64,000 nt of DNA from Uranotaenia lowii (lineage: Eukaryota; Arthropoda; Insecta; Diptera; Culicidae): contig NC_073692.1 of assembly GCF_029784155.1 (NCBI RefSeq), positions 153,356,334 to 153,420,333 on the forward strand, given 5' to 3'. A model generated the notes under the pieces. That model was not told the origin of the DNA, ran no database searches, and saw only the letters and a program-made list of their open reading frames with translations. Below, piece after piece: positions 23,442 to 36,700 of this stretch; position 1 is the stretch's first letter, and every line of letters begins with the position of its first letter. The position numbers were made by a program, and so were the translations under genes.

Positions 23442-24521
23442 AAGGGTGATACGGTCAAAATTTGGTCAAGGGAAAACGCGTGTAAATCGATGAAATCTTT
23501 TATTTAAAAAATCAAATTAAATTTCTTTTTCAAGTTCAATTAGTATAAAATTCAGGAAAATTATTCAGTTAGGCTTCCGGCTGTTCGCGGGGTACCACTC
23601 CATGACCTTTTTACCGCAATGGCAAGATGCCAAATCCGGCCAAAACAGTACGGAATAACCGTGTTTCTTCAGGAAAGGCAGCAGACGTTTATTCAAACAC
23701 TCTTTCACGTAAATTTCTTGGTTCTTGGTTCCTTGGTCCCGGAGGCTATGAAAATGCTGCTTTTCAAGCCACAGTTACAGATGGCTTGCCAAACCAGATA
23801 TTTCTTCGCGAACTTTGATAGTTTCATGTGCTTGAAAATATCTGCAATCCTTTCCCCTTCCTTTTGCCGTATTAAACTCCTGTCCCGGAAGCTGCTTGTA
23901 GTCGGCTTTGACGTACATTTCGTCGTCCATTACCACGCAGTCAAACTTCGTCAGCATCGTCGTATACAGCCTCCGGGATCGCGCTTTGGCCGTCGTTTTT
24001 TGTTTATCATCGCGATTTGGAGTAACTACCTTCTTGTTAGTCGATAATCCGGCTCGTTTTTTGGCTCGATGCACGGTTGTAGACAATACACCCAGCTTAT
24101 TTGCGGCATTTCGGAGAGAGAGGTTAGGGTTTCGCTTGAAACTACCGGCAACTCTCTTTGTCGTCTCAGCGGCTTCCAGTTTTCGATTTCCCCCCGATCC
24201 AAACTTCCTGGCTGTCGACAAACGTTCCTCAAACCCTTTTATTACATTTGTATCGGTTGATTTGGCAACTTTTAGGGATTTTGCCAGCTTTGCGTGCGAG
24301 TAGCTCGGATTTTTGCGATGCGCGAGCTAAATTTTGATACGCTGCTCTGCTTCCTTGGAAGGCATTTTGACAACTGAAGAGTGAATTCCAAAATCAAAAT
24401 TGGAGCAACATTCTACACACACACACACACCTTCAAAATGAGGGGTGTTCAGGTATTTAAATGCAAAATTGAAAGAAATACGTCAAGTTGATATTTACCT
24501 AACTTTGACCGTATCACCCTT
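23442..24521 (-). mobile_element. Tc1/mariner-superfamily transposon, copy 2 (inverted)
   Basis: It has the same termini as copy 1: aagggtgatacggtcaaa at 23442 and the inverse ending at 24521. TA lies at 23440-23441 and 24522-24523. It is 1080 bp long, in opposite orientation to copy 1, and shares the leader, including the (TG)n tract at 24416-24430. Its transposase keeps the central part that copy 1 lost and lacks the third catalytic segment. Confidence 0.92.
23565..24365 (-). pseudogene. Tc1/mariner-like transposase, copy 2, nonsense and deletion
   Basis: It starts at ATG 24365. Thirteen codons in, a TTG found in copy 1 is TAG here (AAA ATT TAG), ending translation. Beyond it both HTH motifs and the first catalytic Asp (VVMDDEMYVKADY) are readable to about 23870. 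A small frame change near there is followed by CGLKSSIFIASG and, near 23650, FWPDLA, the second catalytic Asp. After EWY the sequence jumps directly to the last codons (RKPN, TGA at 23567-23565), so the third acidic residue and the C-terminal region are deleted. It is shorter (about 267 codons) than the roughly 340 usual for this superfamily. Confidence 0.88.
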
Positions 24522-24523
24522 TA

Positions 24524-27009
24524 CCTGAGTTTTCGCTGTTAGACCAATTCAAGGTTCGTTTTAGAAGAATCTCATCCTGAAAATACATACCATTGGTCGA
24601 GCGTTGAAAGTAAACCCGTATTTTTTAATTACCTGACGACAGAGAATTCAAAATCACAGTTCTCAAGATCCTATTTATCAATCGTTATTCAAACTTTCAC
24701 TTTTTTTACTGCAAAGCGTTGAATCACCACCGAAATGCAATCATACCAAAACATAAACAAAACAAGGATTTTTATTACACGTTAAAAGAAAAATACTTTA
24801 CTTTGGTTGAAAAATTGTAGTTTTGCATTGAAATAAAAAACGCAAAGTAAAAAAATCGATATACAAGATAATGGTCCTAACCATAAAAAAGTAGGAATTT
24901 TTTGGCTCCAAAGTAGGACGGTAGGACAAGGGTCGAAAAAGTATGATTTGTCCTACCAAAGTAGGACGTCTGGTAAGCCTAATTGTGGCAGAATTGAGAA
25001 ACTTACGAAATTTTAGGATAGGTTTTGAAACCAGAAAAGAATATTTATGAAAACAAGAATTAATCTCGATTGTTAGATCTTCATTTATTTTAGAAGGTGA
25101 AGCAAAGCACACCGGGTCAGCTACTGAATTAAAAAAATATTACTCGAATAATGAAATAAGGACACGGCATGTTGTTAAATGTGCACAAAAAATATATGTT
25201 GAGTGTTTTCAAAATTGCATTATTTGACCTCTATTGGTATGTTAAATGGTTTTGGTTAGGAGGAATTATGCACTTTATTTTAGGATTTTGAAGAGCAGGG
25301 AAGTTAATTTTAGGATGAATTTATACTATGTACGCTGAATTTCTGTTTTTTAATCAATATGAAAAAAAAAATCTGATCAGAATAAAATCGTCTCAAACCC
25401 TCAATGACTAAATCCGGCTCTGCGACTATTCCAACCATCAGAAGGCCCTAAAAAGGGTTGGGAGAAGTCTCCGATATAAAATAGAAATAAATGGAGATGT
25501 GAAAGTTCAACAACAACAACAATGTTTCCAATATCCGTTGTTCTCGTTCGGTATCCTTAAGTGGCCAACCGCACTAACCAGACAGAAAACACACCTCTTG
25601 TTCGATTCACCCACAGAAAGATCCCCTCTAGGAGAAAAGAAGAGCCCTTGGACCCCAGGATAGGGCTTATCTAATCGGATTGAGTTTATCTTTCTTCTTT
25701 TATTATTCTGTAAGCTCCAATATGTGTGTGGTTTCAACACAAACCGGGGGCAAAACTTGCTCCTTAAAAATCTGTACCAGGACATCCCCTTGAACTTACC
25801 TATACTTACTGACTTGGGGAGTGGGCTCATCAAGGTTGAAATCGCAGTGCAGAGAATGAAGGCTAATAATGGAAAACCTTCTCTCTCAAGGATGTGAAAC
25901 GAGGTTGAAAAATGAACACGTAATCATAAGCTGGAAATTAATTGACTTTGATTTTGCTTTCAACTTTGTCGCAACCTGCAAGTACTTTGCCCTCGAGGCT
26001 TTGTTACCAACTTATTAAAGGGTAGTTGAGATGAGCTGCAGTAATATTTTTAGCAGGAAGGCCCACTTGAAATCGATCGCAGATGTCAACGTTGCTTATT
26101 CCCCAATCTTCTTCCAACAGGCAGCATTTCTTCCAATTATCCAAAATTTTTTTTTAACAAAATAGGCTCAGTTTAAAACCTTTTGAATATTTGTTCCTGG
26201 AGAATGTTTTAAAATAAAATTATTTTAATTAATTATAATAACTTAAAAAATATTGAATATTTTTTGAGTTAATTTCAGTATTTGAAATCTTCATTAAAAT
26301 GACAATCACTGGAAATATTTCAAATTTACAAATTGCTCAAACAAGAGAATGCTACAGCAGCAGGATCTCTAACACTAAACTCATTAGCAAGTCTGCTTAT
26401 TAAAACACAATAAGTATTAAGCTTCCCCAAAGCCGAGCTTTCCAAAGGTGGCTGTAAGATGAAGGTGAAAAATAACAACCGACGACACAGTCAACCAGTG
26501 AAAATCCTTGAAGCATAATGGAGAGGGTGAAGAAAACTTTGCGCCCTCGAGGACAAAGACACGCAACTAGCTAACGGATTTTCATCACCACGGAAAAAGT
26601 GTGGTTCATCAAAGGGGGAAGCAGAACAGGTGACGGAAAAAAACTTTTAGGCATCAAGAGCCCTAAATCTGCTACTAACTCATTAAGGCTTCGGTCTGCC
26701 TTGCTCCGGCAAACTTGCTGGTGACAAACTTGTTGAATGGTGGAAGCCTTAGCAAAACTGCCGATGACAACAAATTGTCATCATCGGAACCGGAAGGCAG
26801 TTTCAAAGGATTGACACTGACAGTGGGTTGTTCTTATCGTTAAGCGATCCATTTGCTTTGGTTTGAATTATTGCATGTTTAAGGCTCATAACGGTGAGCA
26901 TAGCTTTAAATGTTATACTTTATTGCAAAAAAAAACTAATAATGAAACTTACCTACTTTGAAACTATTACTCAAGCCTTTTTTTGAAACGCTTACAATCC
27001 ATTCATTTG
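24524..27009. other. Stretch without recognisable genes
   Basis: AT-rich to mixed sequence. A short (CAA)n occurs at 25509-25521. Bases 25086-25128 carry an element fragment listed separately. Open frames of up to 108 codons (25507-25833, minus) show no recognisable domain. Confidence 0.5.
25086..25128 (-). repeat. Head fragment of the dispersed (CAAA)n element family
   Basis: It contains gaagcaaagcacaccgggtc followed by agcta. This is the inverse of the start motif of the family present at 4647 and 59500-59535. Only the head is identifiable. Confidence 0.5.
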
Positions 27010-27011
27010 TA

Positions 27012-28696
27012 GGGGGAAAGTTCATATAACGCCCCATGTGGCTTATACGCGCCACTCGTGTTTTGAAGAATTTGTAACATTTTAGGCCTGCAGAATATTA
27101 CCAATTTTTTTTAAATGCTGTGATTAATTATGGCAAGTTGATTTTTTACTTAAAATAACCCTGTATCATGAAAATTTCACAATTTAGGTTTTTGTTGATT
27201 TCGATGATAATTTTAAACCACATTAAAAAAGGAATCACCAAGCAGAGAAAAACTCGCTAAGCTGAGATATGCTTTTTATAGGCATGTTTTATCACGGCCC
27301 ATGCGCTCGTTGTAAAGCGCCAATCGTAAAATGCTGAAAATAGCATTAATTTTTCAAAACGGCCAATTTTTATCGAAAGTAAACCATAAGTTGAAAACCA
27401 TCTTTTGAGCGCTAATTCAGCTCAAAAAAATTTCCTTGTTATTTTTAAAAAGCTCCATTTAGACTTTTTTCCAGTCAAAGTGTCTGTGCTTTCGGCTGCT
27501 TACGGGTGTGTTCGAGTTCTAGTCGCATACTGTATTTGCAACACAGTTTTGTTCTGTGACCTTCAATATGATTTTTCAAAATCAAATTTCAAAGCAACTA
27601 GTTGAATTAGAAAAATAAAAATCTTAAGCATTAGTAGTAAACACTTTTTTTCAACGAATACACTCGTTTTTCACACAAAATGTACGTGGAACACATAGCA
27701 AATCAGCGATTCGCTTCGAAAGGTGCATAATGGAGCATGTTCTCCTATTTTGCTAAGAAGAAGCCTGTATTTCTCCACAGGCTCTTCAAGCACAGACTAA
27801 TAGGGGAACTAGGAACAAAATGCGCTAATCAAACATTTTTCAACATTTCTGAAAACACCAGTTTGTTCTATAGACACTTTTATGCGTTCATAAACATTTG
27901 TGGACCTTCTAAGTTTTTTATATCACGTAAATTTGACGAAAAACGAAAATAAAATTTTTTACAAATTTTTCTACCAATTTTTTAACTTTTCTCGTAAAGA
28001 ATTACGGCATCTAGAAAAAAAACACCTGTCATCTGTTCTTATGATGAACATGGGTCTTTAAAATTAATTTAAAAAACAAATAAAAATCTAATTCAATAAT
28101 TATTTATATTATTTGAGCGATTTCAGATAAAAATGTCGAGACGAGGCAAAGCGCGCCATGTTCGCATATCTTTGAGCATGTTTAATATTTTTTTAATTTA
28201 TTTACAATTTGAATCACAGTAGTTTAAAAGAAAATTCTATGTTTAATTGGAAAACATAACTTTAGTATAAACGTAAATATCGGAAATTCTTGAATTTCAT
28301 GAAGATTAAATTAACTTTTCACAAGAATGTCAGTATATCCCACACTGCGCGTACCAATACATTTTTAAAACTGTGAAGTAAAATACAAGTGTTTTGACCT
28401 GTCAAACACTTTTGGGGGCACTTTAATCAATATACACGTAATAAACGTTTAATGGCGCGTTTGGGTACACATATATGCGCACTTTGCCCCTAACGAAATG
28501 GAAATCATCGTTTAGAAAGCCTTTCATAGTTTAATTATTAAGACTTATGTTATTGGTTTATGTGATCCAGTTTTATATATTTATAGTGAAGAACAGTCTC
28601 CTTTTCAAAATTTTTGTCGAATTTACTGGATTACATTCTGCATTTACGAGTTTTAAACGATTATTCTTAACGTGGGCGTTTTATCCCCAGTTCCCC
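27012..28696. mobile_element. TA-flanked MITE/foldback element, 'GGGG...GCGCC' theme
   Basis: The left end is gggggaaagttcatataacg and the right end is the inverse of ggggaactggggataaaacg. TA flanks at 27010-27011 and 28697-28698. The theme GGCGC/GCGC recurs internally at about 27047, 27297, 28150, 28345 and 28455, and an internal pseudo-terminus gggg aactagg lies at 27803. There is no transposase. It is 1685 bp long. Confidence 0.65.
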
Positions 28697-28710
28697 TACC
28701 ACTGATCACA

Positions 28711-28741
28711 CTGACATGTCATGACATGTCATGACATGACA
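28711..28741. repeat. Short palindromic tandem repeat
   Basis: The word catgtcatga is repeated about three times. Each unit is itself near-palindromic. It lies directly outside the element at 27012-28696. Confidence 0.85.
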
Positions 28742-28764
28742 CTTAGAACAAAAATTCGACCATT

Positions 28765-28828
28765 TTCAGACAGGGATTCGATCTCATGCTCTGGCTTAGA
28801 AGACTTAAAGGCTATCCTCTACATGCTC
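28765..28828 (-). repeat. tRNA-derived SINE fragment
   Basis: On the minus strand, a box A-like segment (tgtagaggatagcc) is followed about 30 bp later by a box B-like segment (agatcgaatccc). This spacing matches an RNA polymerase III internal promoter. Cloverleaf stems are not well paired, so it is a SINE head rather than a tRNA gene. A relative with the same box A wording (tagaggatagcatcc) is at 63654-63722. Confidence 0.5.
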
Positions 28829-28837
28829 CTTTATTTT

Positions 28838-30524
28838 AACTCAAAATTAAGTTTGACCGACGTTCAAAACATAGTTCAATTCTATGAACTTAAAGTTGAG
28901 TACCCCTTTTTCTCCTTGCGATGGTTCAAAACGGAGTTCGAACTGCGAACTCAAAATTGATCCCTTTTTATTCCTTCGGCGAGGGAGCAAAGCTGAGTTC
29001 GACCTGATGAACTAAAAATTGAACTCTCTTTGTTGGACTGAAAACACTTAGCGAGTTCAGTTCGAACCGGAACAGCAACCAACGAACACGACGCAAAATT
29101 TTGTCGTTCCGGAATAAGTACCGGAAGACTATGAGGAACTTCATAATGGAATGTCCACCGTGTCAGCGTAAAATTCTGGCCGCCATTGTCATCATATGGT
29201 GAGTGGCTTGGAATATCCGGAAACTTCCGGATGTAATTTACTTCCCGTGGGAAGTAACATCTGGAAGTTTTCTTTGACCGGGAGCAGGGTTGGTCGGCTC
29301 TTCTCAAACAACAAAGAGCCGGGAGAAACCAACTCTGTTTTCAGTTCGGCTTCCGAGTGTAATCCTCTTTCGCTGATCGTGCTCCACTCGTTACCCGAGT
29401 TTACACGAGCTGTAAGTGACTCGGACGGCAAGTGTGAGAGCATTTGCATCCGAGTGGGAGAAAGAGAATTCTAATCAAAGAGCGCCCTGTGTTTCATTAA
29501 TACACCTCAGAGTAAATAAGGAAAAAAATAATCAGACTCCCACCACACAACTTAGAAAAAATATAAACAATTTCTACTCCGCTACTATGCTCACTGCTGT
29601 TAGCTGTTTTGATTTCTTTTTTTTTTTTTACAAAAGGTAGCATTCGAAGAAGAGGTGACAGGTGGTTTCATCAAAAAATCAGGACACCGCGAAGAACAAA
29701 AACCAGGATTTTTCAGGACCCCAGTAGATTGGTGGAAATGAAATGCAGCTCTTCTTAGATTGCATAAATTAAGGCGAAATAGCGGTGCAGTATACGCCTA
29801 AATTTATGCAGCAGAAGAGATATGAAGTTAGGTGGCTTTTAGTTTATACCGAAAAACACCGTTCAAATATCATCTGAACCGAAGATTACCATTGGTTTAA
29901 GAGGTTAAACTGTTTTTATTGCAAAATCAATTGCAATTAAGATCAGGACGGCTTCTAGAAAATCAAGACACTGCTGGGAGCTTTGATTCGGAAAGTAGCA
30001 TCTTTTCTCGTGAACGTACCAAGAATAAACTGAGTTAGCTCTCGAATTCTCCTCAGCACATTGCGCAACAGATTTTTCCGGAGAATGGAATTCTCTCCAT
30101 CAGCGGATATGAATGCTCTCGCTCACTCTTATGTGTTGACAATCTCACTCTTCATTTCAGTGCGATTTATCTCTCCCCGCACCGATTGGGGGAGCAGACG
30201 AAAAAAATTGCACTCTCTTTCACTGAACAAGCCGATCTGAGGAGTTTTGCCACCCATGACCGGGAGTATCAAAACTTTCCACCGCTCTGTAATTGCAATG
30301 CAATGTACCGGAACAGCAACATCCGGGTACAACAAATTTTAATCATCCTTTAATTCCCTGAAAATAAACAACCCTCGAATCAAAAGGATAAATTTAGATT
30401 CGGCTGTCGAACTTAGTATTGAGTATGCCTATCAGAACTTAGTTTTGCGATTGCCCAGTCAAACTCAAAGTTGAGGGCTGCCACTGAAGTGCTGTTTTGA
30501 ACCAAAACTACTTAATTTTGAGTT
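28838..30524. mobile_element. Non-autonomous TIR element rich in 'aactcaaaattgag' words
   Basis: The left end (actcaaaattaagt type) and the inverse right end at about 30508-30524 match over about 18 bp. TTAA-like sequence lies at the left edge (28836-28839) and close to the right edge. Variants of gaactcaaaattga and its inverse recur within 200 bp of both ends. The middle (29160-30330) contains short palindromes such as ccggaaacttccgg and no recognisable gene; the open frames of up to 118 codons at 28951-29474 sit on both strands of this palindromic tract. A TTAA target would fit piggyBac-type elements, but this is uncertain. Confidence 0.5.
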
Positions 30525-30933
30525 TAAAAAAAAAGAGCGTGTACGCCACGGGCTGCGGTTCAATAATAATTAAAGCTTTTTTTTTTTTCTTGCAGCCCTA
30601 CGGCCCTAGGCTACGGCATAAGCTATTTCTTCTCTTGTTACGACAAATAATTTTAGCTCTTTTCTAAAAACTTTTGCGCATCCACTAAGCAAATTTTCAC
30701 CCCTTTTACTGTTCCTATCCTTAATTCACCAAGTAACAACCAGGTTTTGACCATTTTGTGAGCTTCGAACCCCCGAATCGCAACCTTATTTTCTACAAAC
30801 TACAAACATTGCCTTCTGGATCGAAATAATGCTCAGCACTCGCTATTCCGGGCAATATTAGAAATATGAATTAGGTCACATCACCCTTTTCTTATCGAAT
30901 TTTAAATTATCGAATCTAGTTTTTCTATAGGTA

Positions 30934-33043
30934 GGGTAAGTGTTCCTAATTTGGCATGTGTACCTAATGTTAACATACCGTTCGATTTTGACTGTTTTTG
31001 ACCTTGTTTTTCACTTATCACAATTCTTAAAAAAGATAATGTAACAGATCATGTGAACTTTCATTTCACAAACAAATTAGTTTTCTAACTCACAGGATTT
31101 TTCGTAAAATCCTGGTTGTTTCAAAATATGTCCAAATTGAATAGAATTGTTAGCAAATTTCTTTAAAAACACCTTTTTAGAAATGGAAGATAAAAGCTGA
31201 ATTTTTCATCCGATTTTTTTGAAATAAGTATGTTAGAACCATGTTTTTTTCGTATAAAAACTAAAAAAAGCTTATGTCCACAATTAGGAACACTATTTTC
31301 AATGTGTTCCTAATTATGGTCATAGTCAAAGTTTTCCAAACTTCATCAAAGTCATAGAATGTATTTGAAATAAACTTGGTTGGTTGAATTGTGTTTTAAC
31401 TTAATTTTCAACGATCTGTTAAAATCAGCTGTTTTAAGTTAATAAAACATGATTATGATTTACTTCCGTGTATTTCAAAGCTATAAATGTTGAGAAAATA
31501 TATTCTCCAGGTTATAAAGAACGCACCCTACGCAACAGAAAAGGAATCTATCAAGCTACTGAGAGCTTCTCAGCGAGAACAGAATCGAAAGGAAAAATTA
31601 AAAAAAAATCTAAATAAAATACTTTGTATACCGCCACCTGGGGCATCATGCAACACTTTTCCAATTCAATGGCTTCTAAAAACCTAATGTTCACAGATAA
31701 TCATACCGCTTGCACATCAAAACTTTTGAGGTTCATGGGACATCACATTAACGTAGTCAGAAAAATATTTGGTTTCACCAGTTATTTTTAAATTTTCAAA
31801 ACATGCGATTTTCACCCTACAAAGGAAAAGGGATAAGTTGCAAAAACTTTTGTTTTGAATGAAAAATTAGATGAAAAAGTGTGAAAAGTAATAGTTTCTG
31901 ATATATTTGTGATTTCGTTACGCATAAAGCACGATCTGCAATTACTTTTGATTTTGTTCAAATTAAATTTGATATTTTTTCGGTCAAAGATTTTTTTAAA
32001 AAGAAAGCATAAGGATGCTGTATACATTAAGTGATAAAAAAATACTACAACAAAATTTAAAACGATATTCCAGCATAAGGAAACAAAATTTAAACTGTGA
32101 ATCATTGATTTGCATGTTGATGCATTTTAACCCAGACTGCTATCGGAATTTTAAAAATATTTATTTAAAAAAATTTAAATGATTGTCCGAAAAATATTTA
32201 TACACCAACAGTGTTGATAAAGGATAAGAAAATCAATATAAAGCGTTTAGGTGATAAGCCATTCCATCATACTGTGTAAAGTTTTTTACGGTGTCAAAAA
32301 ATATAAAAATTTTGATTTTTCAAATTTTCTATGAGAATCCAAAACTTCAAAAAACTATCTCACGACGTGAGAAACTATGGCATCATCGTTTTGTTCTCAT
32401 TAAATGTTACATTTTATTACATTATACTCAAATTTAAATTTTGAATAAGTGTTGTGATACACAAATGTTGCATCTAAACATGCTGTTGCATGATGCTCTG
32501 TTTGACTGTATCTTATTTGTATCCATTACATTGATTTTTCTACTTTTTGAAATATAATAAGTGTATCCATGGGAAAAGTTAAAGTTTGAATATTAATAAG
32601 CTCAACATCCACTATTTTCTTGAAAACTAGTGTAAAGGAATATTGTGTAGGATTTAAATAGTCATTATTTCTCCATTCATCTTCCAAAAAACGTTGTAAA
32701 TTTTATAAAAAGGTGAGTTTTGAGATTGTTCTCATTAAAGTATTAAAAAACAGACCCATATTCAAAATCAGGAACAAATATTGGGTACGCGGATACATTT
32801 TTCCTCATATGTAAACATTAGGAACAATTAGTGCCAAATTAGGAACATTGACACACTTTATAAAACATGATATTTTTTGTAAATTAAAGCTCGAAATCAT
32901 TATTTTAAACCATGACTGAGTTCAGAAAAAAATTAGGAACTTAGCTACAAAAAAAATTTATATCTAAGAATTAATGATTCGGCCTACTAATATGAAAGCT
33001 AAAAACCTCTTACATAATATAGCGAAATTAGGCTCACTTGCCC
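30934..33043. mobile_element. TA-flanked MITE/foldback element, 'ttcctaatttgg' theme
   Basis: The left end is gggtaagtgttcctaatttg and the right end is the inverse of gggcaagtgagcctaatttc. TA lies at 30932-30933 and 33044-33045. The theme 'aggaaca / tgttcct' with aatta recurs internally near 31280, 31305, 32770, 32820, 32850 and 32935. No gene. It is 2110 bp long. The stretch 30525-30931 to its left holds nothing recognisable. Confidence 0.62.
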
Positions 33044-33045
33044 TA

Positions 33046-33778
33046 TTTATTTTTTTATTTTTACAACCTGTTAACGCAGCTCATTTCCTCCAGCTTTATT
33101 TAACTTCAACTTTCCTACAACAAAATTAAAAATCTAACTTTTTTCCAGATTCCACAGCTCTTTTCAATCGATTTTCGATTGAGAACAGCTTGTGCTTTCT
33201 GTAAGACCATTGAAACCTATTTTTCCATATATTTTCAAGTTTCCGCCTAAGCTGTTGCAATGCCACCAGCAAGTAGTAGGACCTCGCGATCCTCGCTTTC
33301 TTCGCCAAGCACGCCGTCTGATTCAAGCGCATCAACTAACGCATGCGTTTTATATGTAATTCACGTTCGACTATGTTCGACTGGCCTTTTTCCAAACTTC
33401 ACGTCCAATTATTGCTTTTCCCGGCATTTAAGTACAACATGGCTAAAGTAAGGTAACAACTTTGGCAAAAAGTAGAGGAGGGTTGTATGAGCCGAAGGAG
33501 GTGAAACGAAAGCGAAATTTTGACAGCTGACTGTTGACTGACTCTGAGGCTGCTCTGATTTGTTTGAAAAAAAAACTCGAACTTCAACCTTTGATTCAGA
33601 AGTTTTATAAATTGACTTCCAAGAAGAATAGAAAACCGAAAGATCGAATGTTTGGCCGGTCGTGGCTTTCGCAAGTTTAAAGTGCAGCCCAAGGAGAATG
33701 TGTTTAGGGCAGCATTTTGAAATTTTATCAACGAAAATGAGAACAAATTATATTGCGACTATAGTGAATCTGTATTTC
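33046..33778. other. Stretch without recognisable genes
   Basis: It contains a Ser-rich open frame of 63 codons at 33260-33451 and frames on the minus strand of up to 115 codons (33399-33746). No domain, signal or splice pattern supports any of them. Confidence 0.45.
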
Positions 33779-33780
33779 AT

Positions 33781-36700
33781 CCCGAGCAGACTTTTATGGC
33801 AAAATTATAGCAAATTTTGCTATCACGCCTTGAGAGCCTAATTTGCTCTCATTTTGCTTGACATAAGGTGGTACACAGCAAAAATGAGAGCAGAAATTTC
33901 CATACTTGGTTAGCAAAATGATACCTAATTTTGCTAAAATTGAGACCCTAACTACACCTCGTTTCCCGAGAGCTTGGAGAGCATATTGATGCCAATATAA
34001 GATATCACATAATATTCAATAACAGCAAAATTTGACCTCATTATGCTTTCGAAACTTTTACAAAACGAGAGCAAAACGAGGTGTAACTATGGTTTCAATT
34101 CAAGCAAAATTTGCCTTACTTTGTTTTCGTGTTTGATTTTTTTTAAATACTTTTGCTGTATACCACCTCAAGTCAACCAAAATAAAATCAAATTTGGTTT
34201 CCATAGCGTGATAGAATTGATTTCATTTTGATAAAAAAAAAGTTCGCTCGAGAAACCAAAGTCGCCTTTAGCTATGCAACGTGTTATCATGTACATAAGT
34301 GTCTAACTCCAAACGGGTACAATGTACAAATTCAAATATTTAAAGAGGATTTTTGTAATTTCAAATTAATTGGATTTTGGAGCATTTAGTGATGAGGGTT
34401 ACTGCCACAAAAACAATTGTGTTGGGTCCTATTGATCGCATACAAAAAAAAAATGTCTGGTTGCATATGAGTCAAATTTGCAAGTGAAAAGTAGAATTTA
34501 TTATGATAATGCAAGAAAAGGATGTTTTCTCATTAAACGGGCTCAAAGTGCTTGATGCTGGTGATCAAGAATTACCGCATTGTCAATGCACTTAGTTAAA
34601 AATTATACTTAAATTGCCAAACAAAATCTAAATCACAATCCTCTCAAGATTGTAGATAAAGTTTTGTTAGCTGCCTGCAAGGAAGATACAAAAAAGATTC
34701 GTATGTATTTTGTGTGAATGTTTTTCGTAAAAACCATGGTCGGTACAGATTGTTCTTTTAAATAGTGTAAAATTTTCTCATTTCACCAACATTTTTATTT
34801 AAAGATTAATTGCAAAAAAAGAGAATAATTAGCTCACATCATACTTGATTCAAATTCCAAATTCCAAATCTTTGAAGCCGTTTTTTCTCAGCAGGAGCAA
34901 TACATTTTAATCCTATTTCACTGCTACAACCAGCTAAACGCCTGAGGTTATTTAAATAATATCAGCAGAATTCGATAAAACGAGCGCCTTAAGATAGGCA
35001 GCTTTATTCATGTTACACTCTCATGGTATTATTCGTTTTAGCTTTTAAAACAAGAAATTTTTGACCGACAGAAACTTTCGCAGATTTGAATATCCCATTA
35101 AAAAAATTAAAAAGGGGAACTTACGTACAAGTATCGCAAAAAGCTATCACAATAGCCAGCCGATCACCTGAGGAACTAACTCCGAACGAGTCCAAGATTC
35201 CAACATCCTGTAGACAGGTTAAAATTCGGATGTGATTCAGAACTGCGACGATATTCACTTAAGGGGTTCAACGAGTCGTCTCCATCGCTGATGGCACAGG
35301 CAATCTGAAAGGATATTATAAGTCAATTAAGAATTTCTTGAAATAATGAAAAGTCACACTAGCCTAGATTCAAAAACCATTCACAGGTTTTCCGTTGACT
35401 GAGTCCCGGTCTAAGACTGATTCTGTCACTTCGATGATGAACGATTTCACGCCGCCTTGCCGATCTGCAGGTAGTCATGGAGCTACTGGTAACTTTTGGC
35501 TGGATTGCATTTCTGCGAATTAGCCAACCAACTCGGATACCATGCTCGAATGATGTTATCATAGTAAAAGGCATACAGTGTCTGTTTTTCGGGGGACCAG
35601 ATCATCAAGAACAATGTGATGAGTTAACCTTGGATGGCTCCAGCTCTTCAATTATATCCAAATCAAATTGATCTTAATGCATGGACCATAAGCAACACAT
35701 AGCCCGTAGCGGTTTGACGAAAAACACGGAGTTGATGGCCTCAATGTGCTGCAATGTTAACTGAAGCTGGCCGTTATACCAACAACACAAAAAAAGCTAT
35801 GTAGTCCCTGTTACCGGATGTTTACAACGAAAATCAGGCCTGATAACCATTGTGGCCAAGATATTCGGTGTTTAGCTTGCAGTTGGCAGAGTTCCAGACC
35901 TTGGCAGTACGTTTTCAATCCAGCTAATACTACGATGGAATAACGTTGTTGTTTGGCGGAAACGTACCAAGCAGGCCCCTTGGTATGATCTTCCAAACGA
36001 GGAGTAAATCTTCCAACAGCTAAATCCCGTAGCCCAGCGTCTTGTCTAACGAGCCGGAAAAAGCGTAGTTGGAGCGTCTGGAAAAAGCAATACATAGCTG
36101 ATTAATTGTGAGCGTCGACACTTCTGGGGGAATTCGTACTGGACGTACCTCACGGATCAATACTTGTCCTCGCTGACTTCCGCTGAATTTCGGTGCTAAT
36201 GAGCCTACGAAAATGAATTAAATGAACAGGTAAAATTGTTAAGTTAAAATGGTTTTCCAAAAAAACTTTCCCTAATTACATACCTGGTTCGTAATTACAG
36301 TATCGATCAAAACGACATATATAAGACAATAAATTAAAACATTTAGCTAAAACTATAATGACCGCAAAACCTTATAGAAACTGGCCGGAAACAATCTCAA
36401 AACAGACGGAAGGATCACTTTTTCTTCTCCGTGAATTGCTGCAGCGGCTGATTCTTCTTGTTTGTAAATAAAACTGAATTTGTTTTCTTTTTGGCGCTCG
36501 AATTGGCTCGGTAACGTGGAATATATGTCTCATAATACATTTGGCATAGGGAACATGGTAACTCATTTGATTTTTTTTATAAAAACGGTATTCCGGTTAA
36601 TTTAGATTTAAAAAGACTTTTTCTCAAACGGAGAAGTTATTGTTCCTGTATAATTGCATGGTATAAATGCGAGTCTCAACTCTTTCATGCTTAGTGTTAT

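Noticed and set aside
28951..29474. Overlapping frames of 92-118 codons in the 29-kb region
   Set aside because: They lie on both strands of a palindrome-rich repeat element and have no domain.
33260..33451. Ser-rich small protein
   Set aside because: Short, low-complexity, and no supporting context.
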